A DNA stretch of 64,000 bases from Flavobacterium sp. CG_23.5 (GCF_017875765.1 NZ_JAGGNA010000001.1:1949001-2013000); one strand, 5' to 3'; shown: positions 42,349 through 51,116, numbered from the stretch's first letter. The notes: generated by a model from the letters alone, not told the origin. Numbers and translations are program-made.

Positions 42349-43431
42349 ATGATTTCAGCAAACGATTTTATTCCATCAAAATATACACATTCCATTGAAA
42401 AGGGAAGTTTCCAATGGAGCGCACCTAGTAATATTGCCCTAGTGAAATATTGGGGGAAAAAGAATAACCAAATTCCAGCCAATCCTTCGGTGAGTTTTAC
42501 GTTGAATAATTGCAAAACGATTACCAAACTGGCTTTTGCCATAAAACAAAACGATGGTGAATTCTCTTTCGATTTGCTTTTTGAAGGAAAACCAAAAGAA
42601 GATTTTAAACCGAAAATTCAGAAATTTTTGGAACGAATAGAAATCTATTTGCCTTTTTTGAAGGACTATCATTTTACGATTGACACGGAAAATACGTTTC
42701 CGCACAGTTCTGGAATTGCTTCTTCGGCATCAGGAATGGCGGCTTTAGCGATGAACTTGATGAGTTTAGAAAAAGCGTTGAACCCAGAAATGACCGACGA
42801 CTATTTTTTTCAAAAAGCATCTATGTTAGCTCGTTTAGGTTCCGGCAGTGCTTGTCGCAGCGTAAAAGGACAAGTGGTAGTTTGGGGAAATCACACGAAT
42901 ATTCAGGGAAGTTCGGATTTATTTGGAGTGGAATTTCCAAATGCTATTCACGCTAATTTCAAGAATTACCAAGATACGATTCTGCTGGTTGACAAAGGCG
43001 AAAAACAAGTTTCTAGCACCATTGGCCATGATTTGATGCACGACCATCCTTTTGCCGAAAGGCGATTTGCGCAAGCGCACGAAAACTTGGACAAACTAAT
43101 TACCATATTCGAAAATGGAAATTTAGACGAATTCATTAAAATTGTGGAAAGTGAAGCTTTGACTTTACATGCCATGATGATGACTTCAATGCCTTATTTT
43201 ATATTAATGAAACCGAACACATTAGAGATCATTAATGCCATTTGGAAATTTAGAAATGACACTAAAATCCCTGTTTGCTTTACACTGGATGCTGGTGCAA
43301 ATGTGCATGTTTTGTATCCAAATACGGATAAACCAAAAGTATTACAATTTATTCAGGACGAATTAGTTGGCTATTGTCAAAATGGTCAGTACATTTGTGA
43401 TCAAATTGGAAGTGGCGCTGTTGAGAATTGA
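42349..43431 (+). CDS. mvaD: diphosphomevalonate decarboxylase
   Basis: A 360-residue GHMP-family enzyme forming isopentenyl diphosphate from mevalonate diphosphate. Visible are APSNIALVKYWGKKN (about 26-40) with NPSVSFTLN, the phosphate-binding loop FPHSSGIASSASGMAALA, and LGSGSACRSVKGQVVVWG with the catalytic-region arginine. C-terminal CFTLDAGANVHVLYP matches the family's catalytic aspartate block. It begins a plus-strand mevalonate cluster with a second GHMP kinase and a UbiA enzyme. The mevalonate route is normal for Flavobacteria. Confidence 0.95.
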   Translation: MISANDFIPSKYTHSIEKGSFQWSAPSNIALVKYWGKKNNQIPANPSVSFTLNNCKTITKLAFAIKQNDGEFSFDLLFEGKPKEDFKPKIQKFLERIEIYLPFLKDYHFTIDTENTFPHSSGIASSASGMAALAMNLMSLEKALNPEMTDDYFFQKASMLARLGSGSACRSVKGQVVVWGNHTNIQGSSDLFGVEFPNAIHANFKNYQDTILLVDKGEKQVSSTIGHDLMHDHPFAERRFAQAHENLDKLITIFENGNLDEFIKIVESEALTLHAMMMTSMPYFILMKPNTLEIINAIWKFRNDTKIPVCFTLDAGANVHVLYPNTDKPKVLQFIQDELVGYCQNGQYICDQIGSGAVEN

Positions 43432-43469
43432 ATAATTTTCAATACCTTTATTTCTAAATAGTTAAAATT

Positions 43470-43664
43470 ATGGACATTCAATCAGAGAAATTAGAATTGA
43501 TAAAAATGTTATTAGAAACTGATGACAAAACTATAATAGAAGCTATAAAAAACATCTTCAAGTCTGAAAAAAAAGAAGTTTGGGAGAAATTATCGCCTGA
43601 ACAACAAGAAGAAATCAATATAGTAATACAAAAAGAAAATCGCGGTGATATTGTCGATTTTTAA
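43470..43664 (+). CDS. small antitoxin-like protein without toxin partner
   Basis: A 64-residue acidic, helical protein (MDIQSEKLELIKMLLETDDKTIIEAIKNIFKSEKK in outline, ending with EQQEEINIVIQKENRGDIVDF in outline). Proteins of this length and pattern usually precede RelE/ParE-type toxin genes in Bacteroidota. Here the next gene, 51 nt on, is mevalonate kinase, and no toxin ORF exists between them. It is therefore an orphan antitoxin-like gene, either a remnant or a free regulator. The family call rests on pattern only. Confidence 0.6.
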   Translation: MDIQSEKLELIKMLLETDDKTIIEAIKNIFKSEKKEVWEKLSPEQQEEINIVIQKENRGDIVDF

Positions 43665-43715
43665 CATTATTCAAAACCAAATTATCAATCCCAAATTGCT
43701 AATTACCTACCTAAT

Positions 43716-44654
43716 ATGAAAGGACCTTTATTTTATTCTAAAATATTACTCTTTGGAGAATACGGAATTATTCGTGACTCAAAGGGGTTGTCTATTCCTT
43801 ATAACTTTTACAACGGCGCCCTTAAAAAAGACGAAAATCCTTCTGCTGAAGCTATAAAATCTAACGGGAATCTAAAACGTTTTGTTACCTATTTGGAAAC
43901 TTTACAAAGCGAACATCCTAGTTTAGTTACTTTTGATTTAGCGACTTTAAACAGTGATGTTGCTACAGGAATGTATTTTGACTCCAGTATTCCGCAAGGA
44001 TATGGTGTAGGAAGCAGTGGCGCATTAGTTGCCGCTATCTATGATAAATATGCTCACAATAAAATCACGGTTCTGGAGAATTTAACACGTGAAAAGTTAT
44101 TACAGTTAAAAAATATATTTTCTCAAATGGAGAGTTTTTTCCACGGAAAAAGTTCTGGTTTGGATCCTTTAAACAGTTATTTGAGTATTCCAATTCTGAT
44201 TAATTCTAACGATAATATTGAAGCAACCGGAATTCCAACACAAAGTTTTGACGGGAAAGGCGCTGTATTCTTGTTAGATTCAGGGATTGTAGGCGAAACT
44301 GCTCCGATGGTTAATATTTTTATGGAAAACCTGAAAGACAAAGGTTTCCGTGCCATGCTTAAAAATCAGTTTGTAAAACATACGGATGCTTGTGTAGAAA
44401 ACTTCCTTGGTGGCGACATGATTTCATTGTTCATGAATACCAAAAAATTATCAAAAGTAGTTTTGAATCATTTCAAACCAATGATTCCTGAGCAATTTCA
44501 TGGGATTTGGCAAAAAGGAATTGACACGAACGATTATTATTTGAAATTATGTGGTTCTGGCGGTGGCGGTTATATTCTTGGTTTCACTGAGGATTTAGAA
44601 CGCGCCAAATTATCTCTGAAAGATTATAAACTAGAAGTAGTTTATCAGTTTTAA
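43716..44654 (+). CDS. GHMP kinase, mevalonate kinase-like
   Basis: A 312-residue GHMP-fold kinase. It begins with FYSKILLFGEYGIIRDSKGLSIPY, like mevalonate kinase motif 1. It has the phosphate loop PQGYGVGSSGALVAAIYDKY (about 90-109), the HGKSSGLDPLNSYLSIP block containing the catalytic aspartate, and the C-terminal GSGGGGYILGF. It phosphorylates mevalonate (or phosphomevalonate) in the cytoplasm. It stands between mvaD and the UbiA enzyme; mevalonate kinase is the most likely of the two choices. Confidence 0.88.
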   Translation: MKGPLFYSKILLFGEYGIIRDSKGLSIPYNFYNGALKKDENPSAEAIKSNGNLKRFVTYLETLQSEHPSLVTFDLATLNSDVATGMYFDSSIPQGYGVGSSGALVAAIYDKYAHNKITVLENLTREKLLQLKNIFSQMESFFHGKSSGLDPLNSYLSIPILINSNDNIEATGIPTQSFDGKGAVFLLDSGIVGETAPMVNIFMENLKDKGFRAMLKNQFVKHTDACVENFLGGDMISLFMNTKKLSKVVLNHFKPMIPEQFHGIWQKGIDTNDYYLKLCGSGGGGYILGFTEDLERAKLSLKDYKLEVVYQF

Positions 44655-44690
44655 AACTTTAAACCCAAACCTTAAACTCGAATAATCATA

Positions 44691-45647
44691 ATGTTAAGTA
44701 GGCAGCACAAACTTTTATTGATGAAAATTATAAGTTTGTTCTCTGTCGTTCGAGGGTACAACATTCCAATTATTATTTTGGCGCAGTATCTTTCAGCGAT
44801 ATTTATTTTGGCGCCAGAGATAAGGGCCTTGGATATACTACTGGATTTCAATTTATTCTTAATTGTATTTGCATCTTCTTTAACTATTGCTTCCGGTTAC
44901 ATCATTAATAATTTTTACGACAGCAAAAAAGATTTAATCAATCGACCAAATAAGTCTATGCTTGATAGATTAGTGAGCCAGAAGACCAAACTGACAGTTT
45001 ACTTTTCGCTTAATTTTATTGCGGCATTAATGTCGATGTTTGTTTCATGGCGTGCTTTTCTATTTATTTCTGTTTACATATTTTCAGTTTGGTTCTATTC
45101 CCATAAAATAAAAAAATACCCAATAATCGGCAATTTGACGGCGGCTTTGCTGGCTGTTATTCCTTTTTTTGCCATCCTGCTTTATTATTATACAAAAATT
45201 TCATTTAGCGATATTGAGACTTATAAAAATCAGTTTGCTGTAATTTTTGCCCATGCCACTTTTTTATTTTTATTGCTGCTTGTTCGGGAGATGATTAAGG
45301 ATTTAGAGAATTTAAAAGGAGATTTGGCCAACGATTATAAAACAATCCCTATTATATACGGTGAATCCATTTCGAAGAAAGTGATTACGATTTTGACCAT
45401 TTCAACCATTTTTCCCGTTTATATTTTGATTGAAATTTACGATGTAGGGTATATGGATATTTATTTTTACTCTTGTCTTATCATCTTAATTTTCTTCTTG
45501 TTGTATTTATCGAAATCCAATACAAAAGCACAATTTCTATTGCTTCATAATGTTTTAAAATTCATTATTGTAGCTGGTGTATTTTGTATTGTACTGATCA
45601 ATCCAAGTGTGTTATGGCATGGAAAGAGATTATTGTTGATGGTTTAG
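44691..45647 (+). CDS. UbiA family prenyltransferase, geranylgeranylglycerol-phosphate geranylgeranyltransferase-like
   Basis: A 318-residue integral membrane protein with about eight or nine helices. The first aspartate-rich motif is NNFYDSKKDLINRPNK (NxxxDxxxD), and the second region is REMIKDLENLKGDLANDYKTIP (DxxxxxxD type, about 201-222). Flavobacterial homologues beside mevalonate kinase are annotated as geranylgeranylglycerol-phosphate geranylgeranyltransferase. The acceptor cannot be told from sequence; menaquinone or other prenyl acceptors remain possible. Mevalonate genes directly upstream supply the prenyl donor pathway. Confidence 0.82.
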   Translation: MLSRQHKLLLMKIISLFSVVRGYNIPIIILAQYLSAIFILAPEIRALDILLDFNLFLIVFASSLTIASGYIINNFYDSKKDLINRPNKSMLDRLVSQKTKLTVYFSLNFIAALMSMFVSWRAFLFISVYIFSVWFYSHKIKKYPIIGNLTAALLAVIPFFAILLYYYTKISFSDIETYKNQFAVIFAHATFLFLLLLVREMIKDLENLKGDLANDYKTIPIIYGESISKKVITILTISTIFPVYILIEIYDVGYMDIYFYSCLIILIFFLLYLSKSNTKAQFLLLHNVLKFIIVAGVFCIVLINPSVLWHGKRLLLMV

Positions 45648-45718
45648 GTTTTTCTTCTAAAAATCATAAAAAAGGTTGAAAATAGTTTCATCAAAAAATC
45701 TCCTACTTTCTCCATTTG

Positions 45719-45800
45719 GTTAGCCCCGATTAAAACGGCATCCTTTTTCTTTTTTCCTTTAAAAAGAAAAAGATACAGTGGAAAGCGGGAAATAGCTACA
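45719..45800 (+). ncRNA. structured RNA motif, possibly flavo-1-like (copy 1)
   Basis: TTAGCCCCGATTAAAACGG then CATCCTTTTTC, a long U-rich/A-rich hairpin, and AAAAAGATACAG then TGGAAAGCGGGAAATAGCT. Outer bases TAGC..CCG and CGGG...GCTA can pair. The same blocks appear at 52738-52830 on the minus strand. Such elements are very common in Flavobacterium intergenic regions; I think they match the flavo-1 RNA family but cannot check. Confidence 0.6.
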
Positions 45801-45872
45801 AAAAACCAAACCAACACTCCTTAATCAGCTTATTAATTAGATAGTTAGCGTTTTCTAATTGTCAAAAATCGT

Positions 45873-45899
45873 TTGTCAAGTATATAAATACTATCTTTG
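45873..45899 (+). promoter_or_regulatory. promoter of the pseudouridine synthase gene
   Basis: TTG (45873-45875), 16-bp spacer, TATCTTTG (45892-45899). It sets the start of transcription near 45906, and so excludes the upstream ATG at 45859 as start codon. Confidence 0.65.
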
Positions 45900-45918
45900 C
45901 GCAAATTATTGGAATATT

Positions 45919-46827
45919 ATGAATAACAAGGAGGGCAATAATAAGAAAAGTGGACCTAGAGCAAATAGCTCAAGACCCAGTTCGAATAAGCCAAAACCTG
46001 CCATGCAGAAGCGCGCTCAAGGGCCAAAAAAAGTTAAAGTAAATACTAAAGTTGCCGAAGTTGCTACTGATAAAGTAGAGAAAAAACCAAATCAGGCTCC
46101 GAAGAGACCAAAAGTAAAAGACGAAATTCGTTTAAATAAATATATTGCTAATTCAGGTGCGTGCTCGCGTCGTGATGCAGATATTTACATTCAATCCGGG
46201 ACTGTAAAAGTAAACGGAATTCCTGTTACCGAAATGGGATATATGGTAAAACCGGGTGATGTAGTGAATTTTGACGGATCAACTTTGACACCGGAGAAAA
46301 AAGTTTACATCTTACTGAACAAACCAAAAAACTTTACGACTGCCATGGACGAAGGTCAGGAATATCGTAATGTAATGGAATTAGTTAAAGGTTCTACTAC
46401 TGCAAAAATTGGTGCTGTAGGAAGAATGGATAAAAATACAACTGGTTTGTTATTGTTCACAAACGATACGGATATGATCCGTAAGTTTACTTTACCAAGT
46501 CAAAAATCATCTAAAATATACCAAGTTTCACTGGATAAAAACTTGAAATTTGAAGATTTAGAGAAAATCAACAAAGGTTTAACGCTTGACGGACACCGCG
46601 TTTTTGTGGAAGATGTAAGTTATATTGATGGTGAAGCGAAAAGTGAAATTGGATTGCAATTAAGATCGTCTAACGTAAAAGTGGTTCGAAATATTTTTGA
46701 ACATTTTAGTTATGATGTTTTAAGAATTGACAGGGTTTCTTTTGCTGGATTGACAAAGAAAAATTTACCGAGAGGGAATTGGAGATTGTTAACGGAGCAA
46801 GAAATTATCAACTTGAAGAACGTTTAA
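45919..46827 (+). CDS. RsuA/RluB-family rRNA pseudouridine synthase
   Basis: 302 residues from the ATG at 45919, which lies just after the promoter. The N-terminal 75 residues are a basic, low-complexity tail rich in K, N, P and S. An S4 RNA-binding domain (about 75-135, IRLNKYIANSGACSRRDADIYIQSG in outline) follows, then the catalytic domain with GRMDKNTTGLLLFTND (the catalytic Asp is in RMDKNT). Family members modify 23S (RluB) or 16S (RsuA) rRNA. The long charged N-terminal tail is common in Bacteroidota versions. RluB-like activity is the best guess. Confidence 0.9.
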   Translation: MNNKEGNNKKSGPRANSSRPSSNKPKPAMQKRAQGPKKVKVNTKVAEVATDKVEKKPNQAPKRPKVKDEIRLNKYIANSGACSRRDADIYIQSGTVKVNGIPVTEMGYMVKPGDVVNFDGSTLTPEKKVYILLNKPKNFTTAMDEGQEYRNVMELVKGSTTAKIGAVGRMDKNTTGLLLFTNDTDMIRKFTLPSQKSSKIYQVSLDKNLKFEDLEKINKGLTLDGHRVFVEDVSYIDGEAKSEIGLQLRSSNVKVVRNIFEHFSYDVLRIDRVSFAGLTKKNLPRGNWRLLTEQEIINLKNV

Positions 46828-46849
46828 TATTTCTTTGAAATTATATATT

Positions 46850-46886
46850 AAATCCCATTCCACTTCACGTGAAATGGGATTTTTTT
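46850..46886 (+). terminator. terminator after the pseudouridine synthase gene
   Basis: AAATCCCATT ... AATGGGATTT hairpin followed by T-run. Its stem is nearly the same as the terminator at 47325-47360. Confidence 0.85.
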
Positions 46887-46909
46887 AATTAAAAATACAA
46901 ACTACCACC

Positions 46910-47272
46910 ATGACACCAGAAAAATTACAATCAATTGCTTTTAAATGGTTTGAAACTTTTAACAACAAAGAATTAGAAAAACTATTGTCATTATATGACG
47001 ATGATGCCGTGCATTTTAGTCCAAAACTAAAAATCCATAAGCCCGAAACAAATGGATTTGTTGCGGGAAAACAAGCCTTACGAGACTGGTGGAAAGATGC
47101 TTTTGAACGATTACCAACTTTAAACTACAAAGTGACTTCGCTTACCGCAAATGGCGATCGCGTTTTTATGGAATACATAAGAACCGTGGACGGAGAGGCT
47201 GAAATGCTTGTTGCCGAAGTACTTGATATCAAAGAAAATAAGATAATTGCTTCCCGAGTATATCACGGTTAA
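46910..47272 (+). CDS. NTF2/SnoaL-like domain protein
   Basis: A 120-residue cone-shaped alpha+beta barrel protein of the SnoaL/NTF2 superfamily: helix KLQSIAFKWFETFNNKELEKLLSLYDDDAVHFSP (in outline), then GKQALRDWWKDAFERLPTL, then strands YKVTSLTANGDRVFMEYIRTVDG. It is similar to ketosteroid-isomerase-like proteins of unknown substrate. No signal peptide. It is a single gene flanked on both sides by matching AAATCCCATT hairpins. Confidence 0.85.
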   Translation: MTPEKLQSIAFKWFETFNNKELEKLLSLYDDDAVHFSPKLKIHKPETNGFVAGKQALRDWWKDAFERLPTLNYKVTSLTANGDRVFMEYIRTVDGEAEMLVAEVLDIKENKIIASRVYHG

Positions 47273-47324
47273 AATTCCTTTTTTTTAATTCTTTTTTAAT
47301 AGATTGGAGAAAAATAAAACTTCA

Positions 47325-47360
47325 AAATCCCATTTGGTTTAGAACAAATGGGATTTTTTT
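47325..47360 (+). terminator. terminator after the NTF2-like gene
   Basis: AAATCCCATTT ... AAATGGGATTT hairpin and a run of seven T. Its stem is shared with the preceding terminator. Confidence 0.9.
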
Positions 47361-47457
47361 ATACGCTGGATTCAAGTTAAAAACCATCTACTTTTAAATA
47401 TCCATTTTTACTCGTAAATTAGCAGACATTGATTAACAATCAATCTCCATAAAAACA

Positions 47458-48321
47458 ATGCGACAATTTCGATACAAAATACTTGTTTTCATATTTTTCT
47501 TTGCTTTGAGTTGCCAACAAAATTCTCAAAAGAAAACAGTTGTTAAAACTGTTAAACAAAGCCCGACTGTAATTTCTAATTCGGACTCTCTAACGATTGA
47601 CTTAGTCGCTTTACAAAAGCAAGGCAAATTTCAACAGACAAGTATAATAACTGTTTATGATGACCCTGTGTACCACAGCACCAAGCATTACAATACAGTT
47701 CCTTTACCAGAATTATTAAAAACCTATACCTCTATAAAAAACTTAAAGGCGGACCAGTATCAGATAATTTTTGAATGTGAAGATGGATATAAACCGATGA
47801 TGTCTTTGAAAAAATTTATTTCGGCTAAATCGTTTATTGCAGTTAGTGACGTGGATGCACCAGAAGGGAAATTATGGGCGGAAATTATTAAAGACGGACA
47901 TCGAATGAAAGCCGCGCCTTTCTATTTAATTTACCAAGGGATATCGACAAAAGACACTGATTTCAAATGGCCCTATAACCTTATCAAAATCCATCTTGTC
48001 GCTAACAGTCAAAATGTTTCATTATTATTTCCAAAAGAAGACAAAAAAGCTCAAATAGGATTTGAATTATTCGAAAAAAACTGCGTCACTTGTCACGCCA
48101 TAAATAAAATTGGTGGAAATATGGGACCGGAATTAAATTACCCTAAAAGTGTCACCGAATATTGGGACAAAAAACAATTAAAAGACTTCATTAAGAATCC
48201 GGCCTCTTTTAGAAACGGGGTTAAAATGCCCACTTTACCGAATCTAAAAGAGAAAGAAATCGATGATATTATTTACTACTTAAATTACATGGCTGATCAT
48301 AAACTAAAAAATGAAAATTGA
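47458..48321 (+). CDS. lipoprotein with molybdopterin-oxidoreductase-like fold and C-terminal cytochrome c
   Basis: A 287-residue lipoprotein (lipobox ALSC, Cys19). About residues 45-185 resemble the oxidoreductase molybdopterin-binding (SUOX-like) fold (PLPELLKTY ... YQIIFECEDGYKPMMSL), but without an obvious cofactor cysteine ligand. About residues 198-282 form a class I cytochrome c with the heme site CVTCH (about 211-215) and an axial methionine in VKMPTLPN. It is probably an electron-transfer protein on the periplasmic side. Partner and substrate are unknown, and no neighbouring redox genes help. Confidence 0.75.
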   Translation: MRQFRYKILVFIFFFALSCQQNSQKKTVVKTVKQSPTVISNSDSLTIDLVALQKQGKFQQTSIITVYDDPVYHSTKHYNTVPLPELLKTYTSIKNLKADQYQIIFECEDGYKPMMSLKKFISAKSFIAVSDVDAPEGKLWAEIIKDGHRMKAAPFYLIYQGISTKDTDFKWPYNLIKIHLVANSQNVSLLFPKEDKKAQIGFELFEKNCVTCHAINKIGGNMGPELNYPKSVTEYWDKKQLKDFIKNPASFRNGVKMPTLPNLKEKEIDDIIYYLNYMADHKLKNEN

Positions 48322-48445
48322 AATTCAAAAATAGTGCATTACTAAAAATTTAGAATAAAAAAGACTCTAAAGTATTACAAAATTAATCACCTCAAATCCA
48401 TTTATTATAGATAAATTAGCTACAACTATTTAATAATCAACTAAT

Positions 48446-50209
48446 ATGAAAAAATTAACCGCTATTCTTATTACAATCACTTGTTCGTTTTTACTGGTCA
48501 ATTGCAAATCCGACAACAAAAAAGAAGATTTTACCGCTTTGACAAAAAATTATTTTGACGACAAAAATGTGCTAGACCCATTGGGTGCAACTCAAAATGG
48601 TCAAAACGAATATAACGATCAGTTACAATTTGATATGACGGATGGATATCGAAATTCTCAAGCCGCATTTTTTGATAAATATCAAAAAGCAATTCAAACT
48701 ATTGACACTACCAAGTTATCCGAAGAAGAAAAAAATAGCTATCAAATCATAAAATGGTAAGTTGAAATAGGCAAAAACATGCTAAAATATCCCACCAACT
48801 TAATGCCATTTAATCAAATGTATGGAACACAACTGACTATAGGGCAATTTGCGGGAGGCTCTAGTGCTCAACCATTCAAAACTGAAAAAGATTATACTAA
48901 TTTCTTAAAAAGAATCGATAAATATGCTGTTTGGATAGATTCGGCAATGGTCTATATGAAAAAAGGGATGGCTAAAGGAGTTGTTATGCCAAAAGCTCTG
49001 ACCCTAAAAATAATTCCACAATTCGCAGAAATGCCAACCGCAAAAATAGAAGATAATCTTTTTTATTCGTCTATAAAATTGATGCCAGCTTCTTTTTCAG
49101 ATGGAGTTAAAAAAGATTTGACGGCAAAATACACGGCAGAAATCAACAACAAATTGATTCCTCAATACAAAAAAATGGCGGAATTCTTGACCAAGGAATA
49201 TCTTCCTGCATCAAGAACAACTAGCGGAATAGGGAGTTTGCCTTTTGGAAAAGAATTATACGCTACTTATGCAAAACAAATGACGACTACTGAAATGACT
49301 CCTGAACAAATCCATGAATTAGGACTTAAGGAAGTTGCGCGTATAAAAATAGAAATGGAAAAAGTAAAAAACCAAGTTGGCTTTAAAGGTTCACTACAAG
49401 AATTTTTCGTCGAAGTAAGAAATAAAAAAGAACTAAAACCTTTCAAAAGACCACAAGAAGTAATTGCAAATTTCCAAAGCATTTATGAAAGAATAAAACC
49501 AAACGTAAATAAATTATTTTCGTTACAACCCCAAACAAAATTTGAAATTAGAAGAACCGAAGCTTTTAGAGAAAAATCAGCCTCTGCAGAATACAATCAA
49601 GGCTCAGCCGATGGAACGCGCCCCGGAATTTTTTATGTACCTATTCCTGATGTGCTAAATTATAATGTCTATGCCGCAGAAGATCTATTCTTACACGAAG
49701 CCATTCCTGGCCATCATTTCCAAATTTCGCTGCAACAAGAAAATAAATCATTGCCTGATTTTAGAAAATTCAATTTTTTTAGCGCTTATGGCGAAGGCTG
49801 GGCTTTATACACAGAAAGTTTAGGAAAAGAACTGGGTTTATACCAAGATCCGTATCAATATTTTGGGATGTTAGGTAATGAAATCCACCGTGCTATCCGT
49901 TTAGTAGTTGACACAGGATTACATAGCAAAGGATGGACGAGAGAACAAGCTATCAAATACTCATTGGAAAATGAAGCCGAAAATGAGGCAAGTATCACAA
50001 CGTCCATAGAGCGCTATATGGCGATTCCGGGACAAGCTTTATCATATAAAATTGGCCAATTGAAGATTATGGAACTTCGCAAGAAAGCGGAGAATAAAAT
50101 GGGAGCCAAATTTGATATTAAGAAATTCCATGAAAAAGTATTAGAATCTGGCAATATGCCACTGACATTATTAGAAAAAAAGATTAATGCTTGGATAGAC
50201 GAGAAATAA
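48446..50209 (+). pseudogene. DUF885 peptidase-like lipoprotein gene interrupted by one in-frame stop
   Basis: The frame is continuous from 48446 to 50209 apart from TAA at 48758-48760 (codon 105): ...SYQIIKW, stop, VEIGKNMLKYP.... A family member would have glutamate there (GAA to TAA, one change). The N-terminal part has a lipoprotein signal (VNC, Cys20). The C-terminal part carries the DUF885 zinc site HEAIPGHHF (about 417-425) and AYGEGWALYTESL. Downstream codons look intact, so the mutation is recent, or is a sequence error, or reading through it occurs. A fragment from 48779 could be made separately but would lack the export signal. Confidence 0.88.
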
Positions 50210-50227
50210 TTTCCAGTCATTTGTATC

Positions 50228-50257
50228 AAAAAAGCTTTCGCCGCGGCGGAAGCTTTT
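50228..50257 (+). terminator. terminator after the DUF885 gene
   Basis: AAAAGCTTTCGCC and GGCGGAAGCTTTT pair around a short GCG turn, with a GC-rich centre; only a short T-tract follows. Confidence 0.75.
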
Positions 50258-50448
50258 CTGCTTTAAAACTACTCCACAAAAAGGCAAACTATATTTTCAA
50301 GAATGTTTTACTAATTTTATTTAATTTGGAATTTCTTACAGATTGTTTGTAAGAATTTATACAACTAATCAACCACGTTTTATTTCTATTCTCAAAGTAA
50401 GAAAATTATACCATTTATAATTAATTTAGTGTATTTCATCGATTAAAT
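50258..50448. other. AT-rich intergenic spacer
   Basis: Lies between the DUF885 terminator and the small-ORF promoter. I see no ORF, repeat or structured element in it. Confidence 0.5.
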
Positions 50449-50480
50449 TTGGCACTTTAGCGACTATATTTGTAAATTTG
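50449..50480 (+). promoter_or_regulatory. promoter of a possible small ORF
   Basis: TTG (50449-50451), 21-bp spacer, TAAATTTG (50473-50480). An overlapping TATATTTG (50465-50472) could also serve as -7 but is only 13 bp from TTG. Confidence 0.55.
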
Positions 50481-50581
50481 CTCAACAATTGAAAGAATTG
50501 TACTATCTAAATATTTCAAAAAAAGAATATTGTAATCGTAGCTTTCACATAAAAAATATTGCAAACCTAAAACCATAAATC

Positions 50582-50647
50582 ATGAAAGATTTAACATTAA
50601 TATTAGTCTTCTTCGTTGTCTTGTATGTGGGGCTAACATGCTCCTAA
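50582..50647 (+). CDS. possible 21-residue hydrophobic peptide
   Basis: The ATG at 50582 opens a 21-codon ORF, MKDLTLILVFFVVLYVGLTC plus a final S. It is one continuous membrane-spanning stretch with a charged first turn and a Cys-Ser end. A good promoter lies about 100 nt upstream. I see no partner gene or antisense RNA. It could be a type I toxin-like peptide, a membrane regulator or chance. Support is the promoter and the strong hydrophobic pattern only. Confidence 0.4.
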   Translation: MKDLTLILVFFVVLYVGLTCS

Positions 50648-50950
50648 ATTAAAAACAACCATCGAAATACCGGTAAACAAATTAACATTATGTTTTATGA
50701 TTTGTATTGGTCGTGTCTGTAAGAAATTCAAAATTTGAAGAAAAGCTAGAAGACGAATAATTTAGAATATTAATTATATTGTTTTTCTATTTTTTACTAT
50801 AAACATTCCGAATAGCTTTTGCCTTTAGATAATATAAGTGTCGCTATCTTTTATATTAACTCAGTAATTTATAAAAACGTAAACCCAGACTTGCTCTGGT
50901 TTTTTTATACTCAAATTTTGAGTAATCCCAGAAACCAAATAGTATAAAAT
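50648..50950. other. AT-rich intergenic spacer
   Basis: No gene is supported. There are short chance ORFs (for example from 50690). It ends at the bidirectional terminator beyond tRNA-Leu. Confidence 0.5.
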
Positions 50951-50982
50951 AAAAAAAGCTTCTCGATTGAGAAGCTTTTTTT
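50951..50982 (-). terminator. terminator of tRNA-Leu
   Basis: AAAAAAAGCTTCTC-GATT-GAGAAGCTTTTTTT: a perfect stem with A/T tracts on both sides, directly next to the tRNA 3' end on the minus strand. Confidence 0.9.
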
Positions 50983-50983
50983 G

Positions 50984-51065
50984 TGCGGATAATAGGACTC
51001 GAACCTACACGCCTTGCGGCACCAGATCCTAAGTCTGGCATGTCTACCAATTTCACCATATCCGC
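50984..51065 (-). tRNA. tRNA-Leu (anticodon UAG)
   Basis: An 82-nt class II tRNA on the minus strand. The acceptor GCGGATA pairs with TATCCGC plus discriminator A, the D-loop reads GGTGAAATTGGTAGACA, and the anticodon stem CCAGA/TCTGG holds loop CTTAGGA with TAG (plus-strand 51029-51031). The variable arm TGCCGCAAGGCGT is long, as expected for leucine, and the T-loop is GTTCGAGTC. CCA is not encoded. Confidence 0.97.
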
Positions 51066-51078
51066 GCAATTGTGGGTG

Positions 51079-51107
51079 CAAATATAAACATATCTTCCAA
51101 CTTTCAA
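51079..51107 (-). promoter_or_regulatory. promoter of tRNA-Leu
   Basis: On the minus strand TTG (51105-51107), 18-bp spacer, TATATTTG (51079-51086), 14 nt before the tRNA. Confidence 0.85.
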
Positions 51108-51116
51108 AGCAATTTA

